Assembly (NCBI RefSeq): GCF_014647975.1
Contig: NZ_BMQF01000002.1
Coordinates: forward strand, 1 to 64,000
Origin: Streptomyces fumigatiscleroticus
GTDB lineage: Bacteria > Actinomycetota > Actinomycetes > Streptomycetales > Streptomycetaceae
Length of the DNA: 64,000 nucleotides
Direction of reading: 5' to 3'
The position numbers and the translations under genes were made by a program. Shown piece by piece: positions 32,852-40,345 of this stretch. Below the pieces are notes generated by a model. The model had not been told where the DNA came from and did no database searches. It was given only the letters and a program-made list of their open reading frames with translations. Position 1 is the first letter of the stretch; each line of letters begins with the position of its first letter.

Positions 32852-33703
32852 GTGAATATCCGCTCCCTCACTCGGGGCGACGGCGTGGTGATCGGAGCAG
32901 CGGTGTTGCTGTTCATCGCGTCGTTCCTCGACACGTACGACGGCTCCGGCAGCAACGTCCCCAACGCCTGGGACAACCTCGGCCTGGTCATGAGCGTGTA
33001 CGTCGGCGGCATCATCGGTGCGGTCCTGATCGTCCTGGCCCGCGCGCTTCCGCAGCCGCGCAAGGTCGTCGGCCTGGACCTCGGCCAGTTCGGCGTCGCG
33101 CTGACGGTCTTCGCCGCGTGGACCGCGTTCTGGACGATCGTCGACCCGGTGGGCCCGTTCGACGACTTCGCCTCGGGCGTCGACGTCGGCGGCGGGCTGA
33201 TCCTCGGCCTGATCGCCGCGCTGGTGCTGGCCGCCGCCGCCATCGCCGGCCCCCTGGTCCCCGCCCTCAAGGGCCCCCTCGTTCCCGCTCCGCGCCCCGC
33301 CCAGCCGCAGCCCTACGGCGCCCAGCCGCCCGGCGGTTACGGCTACCCGGGCGCGCAGCAGCAGCCGTACGGCGCCCAGCCGGGCGGTGTGCAGCCGGGC
33401 GGTGTGCAGCCGGGCGGGCAGCCGGGGTCCTACCCGGGCCAGCCGCAGCAGGCCCAGCAGGCGCCGCAGCCGCAGGCACAGGCACAGGCACAGGCGCCCG
33501 CCGGGGACTTCTCTCCGTTCTGGTTCGCGGTGCCGGTGCCGCGTCCGCTGTACGCGGAGGACGGCTCGCCCACGCCGATCGCCGAGCTGGCGCCGGGCAC
33601 CTGGTACCTGGCCGTCGAGCAGCGCGGTCCGGGCCTGGTCGCCCAGACCCAGGACGGCCGCCGCGGCGTGCTCCAGGACACCTCGGGCATCCAGCGCGGC
33701 TGA
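32852..33703 (+). CDS. Four-span membrane protein with Pro/Gln/Gly-rich cytoplasmic segment
   Basis: A 283-residue protein. Four hydrophobic spans lie at about residues 11-30, 44-65, 78-97 and 110-138, followed by a Pro/Gln/Gly-rich repeat segment (about 145-215, 'GGVQPGGVQPGGQPG', 'QAQAQAQA') and a compact C-terminal domain ('FWFAVPVPRPLYAEDGSP...GLVAQTQDGRRGVLQDTSGIQRG'). It resembles actinobacterial DUF5336-type membrane proteins. The C-terminal domain looks globular and may bind a partner. GTG start at 32852, consistent with the AAGGACC upstream. Function unknown. Confidence 0.7.
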   Translation: MNIRSLTRGDGVVIGAAVLLFIASFLDTYDGSGSNVPNAWDNLGLVMSVYVGGIIGAVLIVLARALPQPRKVVGLDLGQFGVALTVFAAWTAFWTIVDPVGPFDDFASGVDVGGGLILGLIAALVLAAAAIAGPLVPALKGPLVPAPRPAQPQPYGAQPPGGYGYPGAQQQPYGAQPGGVQPGGVQPGGQPGSYPGQPQQAQQAPQPQAQAQAQAPAGDFSPFWFAVPVPRPLYAEDGSPTPIAELAPGTWYLAVEQRGPGLVAQTQDGRRGVLQDTSGIQRG

Positions 33704-33847
33704 CGCGCGCCCGGGTTCCGTACCGACCGGCCCCTCGCCCTCGCGGGCGGGGGGCCGTCGCCGTACGCGCGGCCAACTGCCGCGGCGGGCAACGGACTTC
33801 CGGGTTTCTCCAGGTTTCAAACAGCCGTGCGGGGCCAGACGGAAGGC

Positions 33848-34138
33848 ATGTCTCGATATCGCAGTGGTACCAACTCCGCCGGGACGGTCATCGCGGTGGT
33901 CGCGGACATCATGGCCGTCATCCTCGGACTCTGGATCCTGATGTATCTGCTGGACGCCAACCGGGCCAACGACCTGGTGCAGTTCGTCCACGACGTCGCG
34001 GCCTGGCTGGCCGGCTGGTCGCGCGACCTGTTCACCTTCGACGAGGCCTGGGCCCGCGTGGTGGCCGGCTACGGGCTCGCCGCCGTCGTCTACCTCTTCG
34101 TGGGCCACGCCATCGCGGGCCGCCTGCACCGGCACTGA
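33848..34138 (+). CDS. Small two-span membrane protein
   Basis: A 96-residue protein with spans at about residues 12-35 ('VIAVVADIMAVILGLWILMYLL') and 70-90 ('VVAGYGLAAVVYLFVGHAIAG'), and a central amphipathic stretch 'VHDVAAWLAGWSRDLFTFDEAW'. ATG start with GGAAGG upstream. The pattern recalls conserved Streptomyces membrane proteins of unknown role. Monocistronic; followed by GC palindromes that probably end both converging transcripts. Confidence 0.7.
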   Translation: MSRYRSGTNSAGTVIAVVADIMAVILGLWILMYLLDANRANDLVQFVHDVAAWLAGWSRDLFTFDEAWARVVAGYGLAAVVYLFVGHAIAGRLHRH

Positions 34139-34148
34139 GCCGGGCCGC

Positions 34149-34181
34149 GCCGGGCGCCCGGCCGAGCGCCCGGCCGGGCGC
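34149..34181. terminator. Convergent GC-palindrome terminator region
   Basis: Two perfect palindromes, 14 bp at 34149-34162 and 16 bp (GCGCCCGGCCGGGCGC) at 34166-34181, fill the short gap between the converging genes ending at 34138 and 34182. There is no T-tract, which is common for Streptomyces terminators. Confidence 0.45.
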
Positions 34182-35252
34182 TCAGCCGCAGCAGTCCGGG
34201 TCCAGGCCGGCCGGCAGCTGCTCGCCGCCGAACACCTGGCAGGTCGCCTCGTGGCCGCCGAGCGCGGCGACGGCGAGCAGCAGGGAGCCGGCCGTCCAGG
34301 TGGTCAGTTCCCGCGGCCAGACGGTGTCGTCGTCGAAGACATAGCCCGTCCAGTACAGGCCGCTGCCCTCGTCGCGCAGGTGCTGGATGGACTGGAGGAT
34401 CTCCAGGGCCCGGTCGGACTCGCCCATCGCCCACAGGGCCAGGGCGAGTTCGGCCGACTCGCCGCCCGTCACCCACGGGTTGGGCACGACACAGCGCACC
34501 CCGAGGCCGGGCACCACGAAGCGGTCCCAGCCCTCCTCCAGGCGGGACTTGGCCGCCACGCCGGTCAGCGCGCCGCCCAGCACGGGGTAGTACCAGTCCA
34601 TCGAGTAGCGGTCCTTGTCCAGGAACCGCTCGGGGTGGCGGCTGATGGCGTGCCGCAGGGCGCCGGCCGCCAGCTCCCAGTCCGGCTGTGCCTCCTCGCG
34701 CTGCTCGGCGACGGCCAGCGCGCAGCGCAGCGCCTGGTGGATCGAGGAGGAGCCGGTCAGCAGCGCGTCCGCGGTGGCCGTGCCGTCCTCGTCGCGCCGC
34801 CAGCCGATCTGCCCGCCGGGCTGCTGGAGACGGAGCACGAACTCGATCGCCGCGTGGACGACCGGCCACATGCGGTCCAGGAACGTGTCGTCGCCGGTGG
34901 ACAGGTAGTGGTGCCAGACGCCCACGGCGACGTAGGCGACGAAGTTGGTCTCCCGGCCGCGGTCGGTGACCTGCCCGAAGTCCCCGTCCTGGTAGGCCGC
35001 GTACCAGGAACCGTCCTCGTTCTGGTGCCGGGCCAGCCACGCGTACGCCCGCTCGGCGGCCGCGTGCTCACCGGCCGCGTCCAGCGCCATCGCCGCCTCG
35101 ACATGGTCCCAGGGGTCGAGATGGTGGCCCCGGAACCAGGGGATCGCGCCGTCCTCCCGCTGCACGGCGAGGAGGCCGCGGACGGTGGCGGCGGCCTGCT
35201 CGGCGGTGAGGACCCCGGGCAGGACGAGGTGTTCCGTCCGGGGAGTGGTCAC
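34182..35252 (-). CDS. Alpha/alpha-toroid protein (prenyltransferase/glucoamylase-like)
   Basis: A 356-residue soluble protein with repeated helical units and motifs such as 'QREDGAIPWFRGHHLDPWDHVEAAMAL', 'HQNEDGSWYAAY', 'GWRRDEDGTATADALLTGSSSIHQAL' and 'VTGGESAELALALWAM'. These QxDGS-type repeats occur in squalene-cyclase/prenyltransferase and glucoamylase-like toroids. Conserved acidic residues in the loops suggest a carbohydrate or polyprenyl active site. Last gene of an operon behind a methyltransferase and a GT4 glycosyltransferase; the GTG start overlaps the methyltransferase stop. A role in trimming or making a glycolipid or glycan is inferred from context. Confidence 0.75.
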   Translation of the reverse strand: MTTPRTEHLVLPGVLTAEQAAATVRGLLAVQREDGAIPWFRGHHLDPWDHVEAAMALDAAGEHAAAERAYAWLARHQNEDGSWYAAYQDGDFGQVTDRGRETNFVAYVAVGVWHHYLSTGDDTFLDRMWPVVHAAIEFVLRLQQPGGQIGWRRDEDGTATADALLTGSSSIHQALRCALAVAEQREEAQPDWELAAGALRHAISRHPERFLDKDRYSMDWYYPVLGGALTGVAAKSRLEEGWDRFVVPGLGVRCVVPNPWVTGGESAELALALWAMGESDRALEILQSIQHLRDEGSGLYWTGYVFDDDTVWPRELTTWTAGSLLLAVAALGGHEATCQVFGGEQLPAGLDPDCCG

Positions 35253-35983
35253 CGGGCGTCCACCCGGGGCAGATGGGGCTTGGTCGCGTAGGCCACGAAG
35301 CTCTTGCCGATCAGCGGATTCAGCGCCTGCTCCGCGACCCGGGTGGCCAGCGGCTTCTTCATGATGTCCCAGACGAGCAGCTTGTGGTACGCGCGCACGG
35401 GCAGCGCCTTGTCGTTGTCGACGCCGAAGGCGCACTTCAGCCACCAGTACGGCGAGTGCAGCGCGTGCGCGTGATGGGTGCCGTACGGCTTCAGACCGGC
35501 CTGGCTGATCTTGGCCAGCAGTTCGTCCGCCCGGTATATGCGGATGTGGCCGCCCTCGACCTCGTGGTAGGCGTCCGAGAGCGCCCAGCAGACCTTCTCC
35601 GGCCCGTAGCGCGGCACGGTTATGGCGATCCGGCCGCCGGGCTTGAGCACCCGCACCATCTCCGCCAGGACGCCCTTGTCGTCCGGGATGTGCTCCATGA
35701 CCTCGGAGATGATCACGACGTCGAAGGACTCGTCGGGGAAGGGCAGCGCCAGGGCGTCGCCCTCCATCGCCGTCGCGGTGGCCCCGGCGGGGGCCTCACC
35801 GGCCTCCTCCATCGCCGCGAACCACTTGGCGACCTCGCGGATCTCCTCGCCGTTCCGGTCCAGCGCCACGACCCGCGCGCCGCGCCGGTAGCACTCGAAC
35901 GCGTGCCGGCCGGCCCCGCAGCCGAGGTCCAGGACGCGGTCGCCCGGTGCGAGCGGGAACCGGGAGAAGTCGACGGTCAGCAC
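35249..35983 (-). CDS. Class I SAM-dependent methyltransferase (UbiE/Methyltransf_11 type)
   Basis: A 244-residue methyltransferase: motif I 'VLDLGCGAGRHAFECYRRG', acidic 'VVALDRNGEE', motif post-I 'AMEGDALALPFPDESFDVVIISEVMEHI', and 'MVRVLKPGGRIAITVPRYGPE'. The C-terminal third ('YHEVEGGHIRIYRADELLA', 'HSPYWWLKCAF') is a substrate cap seen in sugar- or lipid-modifying members. GTG start at 35983, overlapping the glycosyltransferase 3' end by 7 bases; the stop overlaps the toroid gene start. It presumably methylates the same glycan or lipid product. Confidence 0.87.
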   Translation of the reverse strand: MLTVDFSRFPLAPGDRVLDLGCGAGRHAFECYRRGARVVALDRNGEEIREVAKWFAAMEEAGEAPAGATATAMEGDALALPFPDESFDVVIISEVMEHIPDDKGVLAEMVRVLKPGGRIAITVPRYGPEKVCWALSDAYHEVEGGHIRIYRADELLAKISQAGLKPYGTHHAHALHSPYWWLKCAFGVDNDKALPVRAYHKLLVWDIMKKPLATRVAEQALNPLIGKSFVAYATKPHLPRVDAR

Positions 35984-37350
35984 GTGGCCCTGCTTTCACG
36001 GTCGGGGGTGGCGTCTGTCTGAAGCACGGGGGCGGCGGCCGCACGGGGCGCCGAACGGGCGATGGCCTCGCGGTAGTGGGCCACCGTGCCCTCGGCGGCA
36101 CGGGCCCAGGTGAACCGGCGCAGCACCCGCTCGCGCCCGGCGGCGCCGAGCCGCAGCCGCAGTGCCGGATCGCCGAGCAGCCGGCTCAGCGCGGCGGCCA
36201 GCGCCCCCGTGTCGCCCGGCGGCACCGCCAGGCAGGTCTCGCCGTCACGGCCGGCGACCTCCGGGATCGCCCCGCCGGTGGTGGCCACCAGCGGCGTGCC
36301 GGTCGCCATGGCCTCCGCCGCCGGCAGGGAGAACCCCTCGTACAGCGACGGCACGCAGGCGACCTGCGCCGAGCGCACCAGGCGGACCAGTTCCTCGTCC
36401 GAGATGCCCTTGACGAACTCGACGGCGCCCTGGAGGCCGTACCGCTCGACCACTTGGGCGACGGGCCCCTCCGTGGGCCGCTTGCCGACCACGACGAGGT
36501 GGGCCTCGGGGTGCTCGGTGCGCACCTTCGCCAGCGCCTCGACGAGGAAGACCAGCCCCTTGAGCGGCACGTCGGCGCTGGAGGTGGTGACGATCCGGCC
36601 CGGCACCTGCGCCACCGAGGCGTCCGGCGAGAACAGCCCGGTGTCGGCGCCGATGTGCACGACGTGGATCCGGTCCCGGCGGACGCCGAGATGGTCGACG
36701 ATCTCCTGGCGGGAGGTGCCGGAGACGGTGAGCACGGACGGCAGACGGCGCGCGACCCGCTTCTGCATGCGGGTGAACGCGTACCAGCGGCGCACGGAGT
36801 GACGGCGCTGCCAGGTCTCGGCGGCGTCCAGCTCCAGCCGCCGGTCCACGGTGATCGGGTGGTGGATGGTGGTGACCAGGGGCGCGCCCAGATCGCCCAG
36901 CAGGCCGTAGCCGAGGGTCTGGTTGTCGTGCACGACGTCGAAGTCGCCGCGCCGGGCGCGCAGATGACGGCGGGCGCGCAGGGAGAACGTCAGCGGCTCC
37001 GGGAAGCCGCCGGTCCACATGGTGCCGACCTCCAGCGCGTCGATCCAGTCGCGGTACTCCTCGCGCTTCGGGGTGCGGAAGGGATCCGGCTGGCGGTACA
37101 GGTCGAGGCTGGGCAGCTCGGTGAGGCTCAGGTTGCCGTAACCCTCGTCGAGGACCGGGTAGGGCTGGGAGCCGATGACCTCGACCTGGTGGCCGAGGCG
37201 GGTCAGCTCGCGCGACAGATGCCGTACGTAGACGCCCTGGCCGCCGCAGAACGGGTTTCCCTTGTAGGTGAGGAGCGCGATACGCAGCGGTCTCGAGCCG
37301 TCGGCAGCGAGGTCGCGGCGGGGACCCGCCTGACTGGCCTCAGCGGTCAC
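35977..37350 (-). CDS. GT4-family (GT-B) glycosyltransferase
   Basis: A 457-residue cytosolic glycosyltransferase. The N-terminal Rossmann domain carries 'LLTYKGNPFCGGQGVYVRHLS', the acceptor side has 'VHDNQTLGYGLL' and 'TIHHPITVDRRLE', and the C-terminal domain shows the GT4 E-x7-E motif in 'PSLYEGFSLPAAEAMATGTPLVA'. A retaining transfer from a nucleotide sugar is predicted. First gene of a coupled three-gene operon. The GTG start at 37350 lies 54 bases from a KstR-type operator shared with the divergent TetR gene, so the operon is probably repressed by that regulator. Confidence 0.88.
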   Translation of the reverse strand: MTAEASQAGPRRDLAADGSRPLRIALLTYKGNPFCGGQGVYVRHLSRELTRLGHQVEVIGSQPYPVLDEGYGNLSLTELPSLDLYRQPDPFRTPKREEYRDWIDALEVGTMWTGGFPEPLTFSLRARRHLRARRGDFDVVHDNQTLGYGLLGDLGAPLVTTIHHPITVDRRLELDAAETWQRRHSVRRWYAFTRMQKRVARRLPSVLTVSGTSRQEIVDHLGVRRDRIHVVHIGADTGLFSPDASVAQVPGRIVTTSSADVPLKGLVFLVEALAKVRTEHPEAHLVVVGKRPTEGPVAQVVERYGLQGAVEFVKGISDEELVRLVRSAQVACVPSLYEGFSLPAAEAMATGTPLVATTGGAIPEVAGRDGETCLAVPPGDTGALAAALSRLLGDPALRLRLGAAGRERVLRRFTWARAAEGTVAHYREAIARSAPRAAAAPVLQTDATPDRESRATC

Positions 37351-37403
37351 TCTGGGCCCCCTTCTGCCTGCACTGTCCCGGGAGACTACGCCGGGCGCTA
37401 ATC

Positions 37404-37417
37404 TAGAACAAGTTTCA
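37404..37417. promoter_or_regulatory. KstR-type operator between the TetR gene and the glycosyltransferase operon
   Basis: TAGAACAAGTTTCA fits the mycobacterial KstR consensus TnnAACnnGTTnnA at every fixed position. It is the only such palindrome in the divergent gap and lies 54 bases from the glycosyltransferase start and 145 bases from the TetR gene. The adjacent regulator is KstR-like, which makes an autoregulated divergent operator likely. Confidence 0.65.
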
Positions 37418-37561
37418 GACTTGATCGTCAGAGGCTCCGAATCTACCGGCAGGTAGGGACGCTGTGACCAGTGGATCAGGTGATTCGCGCCACGGGTGGA
37501 GCACCCCGTTCCGCCGTCCGGTCACTCGTCCTCACCGACCGTCACGGAACGGGACCGAGCC

Positions 37562-38167
37562 ATGCCCGCACAACCGAGCATTCCTCCGCTGACCGAGCGA
37601 CAGGAGGCGCGCCGCCGCCGCATCCTGCACGCCAGCGCCCGGCTGGCGGGCCGCGGCGGGTTCGACGCGGTGCAGATGCGGGAGGTCGCGGAGTCCTCCC
37701 AGGTGGCGCTCGGCACCCTGTACCGCTACTTCCCGTCCAAGGTGCATCTGCTGGTCGCCACCATGCAGGACCAGCTGGAGCATCTCCACGCCACGCTGCG
37801 GAAGAAGCCGCCGACCGGCGAGACGGCGGCCCGGCGGGTGGCGGAGACGCTGATGCGGGCCTTCCGCGCGCTCCAGCGCGAGCCGCAGCTGGCCGACGCG
37901 ATGGTCCGGGCCCTGACCTTCGCGGACCGCAGCGTCAGCCCGGAGGTCGACCAGGTCTACCGCCAGACCACGGCGATCATCCTGGACGCCACGGGCCTGG
38001 ACAGCCCGACGCCGGAGCAGCTCTCCGCGGTCCGGGTCATCGAGCACACCTGGCACTCGACGCTGATCGCCTGGCTGTCGGGCCGCGCCTCCATCGCGCA
38101 GGTCGCGGCCGACATCGAGACGGCGTGCCGGCTGATCGACCTGACGCAGGCCGGGGAGCCGGGGTAG
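37562..38167 (+). CDS. TetR-family regulator, KstR-like
   Basis: A 201-residue repressor. The DNA-binding domain reads 'RRRILHASARLAGRGGFDAVQMREVAESSQVALGTLYRYFPSKVHLL' in broken form (residues 18-64), closely resembling mycobacterial KstR ('GYEAVQMR', 'VGTLYRYFPSKVHLLV'). The ligand domain shares 'ADAMVRALTFAD' and 'SEVDQV'-like 'SPEVDQVYRQT'. KstR controls cholesterol/steroid and lipid catabolism and releases DNA with acyl-CoA-type ligands. Here it faces a glycosyltransferase operon across a KstR-type operator. ATG at 37562; an upstream frame extension lacks a ribosome binding site. Confidence 0.8.
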   Translation: MPAQPSIPPLTERQEARRRRILHASARLAGRGGFDAVQMREVAESSQVALGTLYRYFPSKVHLLVATMQDQLEHLHATLRKKPPTGETAARRVAETLMRAFRALQREPQLADAMVRALTFADRSVSPEVDQVYRQTTAIILDATGLDSPTPEQLSAVRVIEHTWHSTLIAWLSGRASIAQVAADIETACRLIDLTQAGEPG

Positions 38168-38264
38168 GGAGCCGGGACAGGGAGGCGGTGGGGCGGCGGC
38201 GGCCCCCGCGGGGTGGCCCGAAACCGTCCGTGCTCACAGCCGCCGCTCAGGCTCCCCCCTACGG

Positions 38265-38450
38265 ACGGGTAAGGTAACCAGGTCGTCATCACACCCGTAC
38301 GGGGGGAAGCCGGTGCAATTCCGGCGTCGGCCCTTCGCCAAGTCCCCGAACTCCGACGGGATCGTGACCGGCTCACGCGCCCGGCTCTCCGCCGGTGCGC
38401 GGCACCGTCGAGGGACACGGAGCCGGGCCGCCCGGGGCCGCCCCGTGCCG
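38265..38450 (+). promoter_or_regulatory. Probable cobalamin riboswitch
   Basis: The leader contains GGGGGAAGCCGGTGCAATTC followed by CGGCG (38302-38326), the most conserved block of cobalamin riboswitches (GGGAA-n-GGTG-nAA-n-CC). Further inverted G/C-rich stems follow up to about 38450. The consensus 3' B12 box is less clear by eye, and GCCCGGCTCTCCGC occurs twice (about 38390 and 38452). The downstream genes encode a cobalamin-type ECF uptake system, which fits. Boundaries are approximate. Confidence 0.65.
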
Positions 38451-38483
38451 CCCGGCTCTCCGCAGGGAGAGGCACCGCCGATC

Positions 38484-39713
38484 ATGACACTCCGCCGCAG
38501 CGCCGCGGCCCTGGCCGCCATCGCCGTGCTCGGCTGTGCCGCGCCCGCGGTCGCCGCCGGTCCGTCGCCGTCCGCATCGCCGTCGGCAGCCATACCCGAC
38601 GGCCTCTACGGCACCGCCGACCCGACCTACGACGGTGTCTGGCGCCAGTCCCTCGCCCTGCTCGCGCAGGACACGGCGGGTGTGAAGCCCGCGGCGCAGG
38701 CCGTCGACTGGCTGGTGGGCCAGCAGTGCGCCAACGGGGCGTTCGCCCCCTTCCGCGCCGACCCGGAGAAGGCGTGCGACGCCGCGCTCATGGTCGACAC
38801 CAACAGCACGGGCGCCGCCGTCCAGGCCCTCGCCGCGCTCGGCGGGCACGACGCCGTCACCGGCAAGGCCGTGGCCTGGCTGAAGTCCGTGCAGAACCAG
38901 GACGGCGGCTGGGGCTACTCCCCCGGCGGCGCCAGCGACACCAACTCCACCTCCGTCGTCATCGGCGCGCTGACCGCCGTCGGCGAGCGGCCCGCGCACG
39001 TACGCAAGGACGGCAGATCGCCCTACGACGCGCTGCTCGGGCTCGCCCTGCCGTGCGCCGACGGCGGCGCGTTCGCCTTCCAGCCGGACAAGAAGGGCGC
39101 GTTGACGGCGAACGCGGACGCGACCGCGGCCGGTGTCGTCGGCGCGCTCGGCAAGGGGCTGGCCGGGGCGCCCGCGAAGCCGTCCGGCACCGCCCCGGCC
39201 TGCGAGAAGGCCACCGGACCCGAGCAGGCCGCCGAGAACGGCGCCGCGTATCTCCTCAAGGCCCTCGCCAAGGACAAGCACCTGACGCAGTCGCTGCCCG
39301 GTGCCGAGGACCAGCCCGACTACGGCAACACCGCCGACGCCGTCGTCGCCCTGGCCACCGCCGGGCAGGCCGACCGGGCGGCCGACGCCCTGCGCTGGCT
39401 GGAGGGCCATTACGCGGCGTGGGCCGAGCGGAGCGGGCCGGCCGCGTACGCGCAGCTGATCCTCGCCGCCGACGCGGCCACGTTCGACGTGCGCGACTTC
39501 GGCGGCCGGGACCTGGTGAAGCTGCTCGACGCCACGGGTCCGGCGCCCGAGTCCGTCCCGGCCGTCTCCTCCGCCTCGCCGGCCGCGGCGGAGGAGGAGC
39601 AGGACGGCGAGGACGACGGCCCGGGCGTCTGGTGGTTCGTCGGTGTCTGCCTCGTCGCCGGCATCGGCATCGGCTTCCTGATCAGCGGCCGCGTCAAGAG
39701 GCGGCAGCCATGA
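38484..39713 (+). CDS. Secreted, membrane-anchored alpha/alpha-toroid protein (transcobalamin alpha-domain-like)
   Basis: A 409-residue extracellular protein. It has a signal peptide ('LRRSAAALAAIAVLGCAAPAVAAGP', residues 3-27), an alpha/alpha-toroid of prenyltransferase/squalene-cyclase type repeats ('DWLVGQQCANGAF', 'WLKSVQNQDGGWGYSPGG', 'DTNSTSVVIGAL', 'YLLKALAKDKHL'), and a C-terminal span 'WWFVGVCLVAGIGIGFLI' with a basic stop-transfer. The alpha6/alpha6 toroid is the fold of the alpha domain of intrinsic factor and transcobalamin. Here the protein follows a cobalamin riboswitch and precedes an ECF transporter, so it probably presents cobalamin or a corrinoid to the transporter. ATGA overlap with the next gene. 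Confidence 0.8.
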   Translation: MTLRRSAAALAAIAVLGCAAPAVAAGPSPSASPSAAIPDGLYGTADPTYDGVWRQSLALLAQDTAGVKPAAQAVDWLVGQQCANGAFAPFRADPEKACDAALMVDTNSTGAAVQALAALGGHDAVTGKAVAWLKSVQNQDGGWGYSPGGASDTNSTSVVIGALTAVGERPAHVRKDGRSPYDALLGLALPCADGGAFAFQPDKKGALTANADATAAGVVGALGKGLAGAPAKPSGTAPACEKATGPEQAAENGAAYLLKALAKDKHLTQSLPGAEDQPDYGNTADAVVALATAGQADRAADALRWLEGHYAAWAERSGPAAYAQLILAADAATFDVRDFGGRDLVKLLDATGPAPESVPAVSSASPAAAEEEQDGEDDGPGVWWFVGVCLVAGIGIGFLISGRVKRRQP

Positions 39714-40345
39714 CCGGCCGCCGAGCCGCCGTCCTGCTGCTGTCGGTGTTCCTGCTGCTGGCGGGCGCGGGCCAGGCCCAGGCCACCGGCTACCGCTACT
39801 GGTCGTTCTGGGAGCGCGACGGCGGCCACTGGACCTACGCCACCGAGGGCCCGTCGACCGCGCGCCCCGACGACGGCGATGTCCAGGGCTTCCGTTTCTC
39901 GGTGAGCGAGGACTCCGGCGACGCCGCCCGGCCGCGCGGCACGGCCGACTTCGCGGCGATCTGCGCGGACACGCCCGCGCGCGAGGACCGCAAACGGGTC
40001 GCCCTGGTCCTCGACTTCGGCACGGTGACCGACGCGCCGCCCGGCGAGACGCCGCCCGGGGCGCGGACGGAGTGCGCGGTGCTTCCCGAGGACGCGACGG
40101 CCGCGCAGGCGCTGGCGGCCGTCGCCGAGCCGCTGCGGTACAGCAGCAGCGCCCTGCTCTGCGCCATCGCGGGCTACCCGCGCACGGGCTGCGGGGGAAC
40201 GGTCAAGGACCACACGGTCGTGCGCTCCGCCGAGCCGGAGAGCACGGACGACGGCGGCCCCTCGGCGGGCCTGGTCGCGGGCGTGGCGGTCGTGGCGGTA
40301 CTGGCCGCGGCGGCCGCCTGGCAGGCACGGCGACGGCGCCCCTGA
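39710..40345 (+). CDS. SCO2322-family membrane-anchored extracellular protein
   Basis: A 211-residue protein with a signal peptide ('VLLLSVFLLLAGAGQAQAT'), an extracellular domain and a C-terminal anchor ('AGLVAGVAVVAVLAAAAAW' plus RRRR). The N-terminal part 'GYRYWSFWERDGGHWTYATEGP' resembles the Trp/Tyr-rich strands of DUF4430/transcobalamin beta-domains. Two Cys pairs ('AAICADTP', 'TECAVLP', 'ALLCAIAGYPRTGCGG') probably form disulfides. The gene overlaps the toroid gene (ATGA) and the EcfT gene (TGATG). I propose that it is the beta-domain partner of the toroid protein in corrinoid capture; family function is otherwise unknown. Confidence 0.75.
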   Translation: MTGRRAAVLLLSVFLLLAGAGQAQATGYRYWSFWERDGGHWTYATEGPSTARPDDGDVQGFRFSVSEDSGDAARPRGTADFAAICADTPAREDRKRVALVLDFGTVTDAPPGETPPGARTECAVLPEDATAAQALAAVAEPLRYSSSALLCAIAGYPRTGCGGTVKDHTVVRSAEPESTDDGGPSAGLVAGVAVVAVLAAAAAWQARRRRP

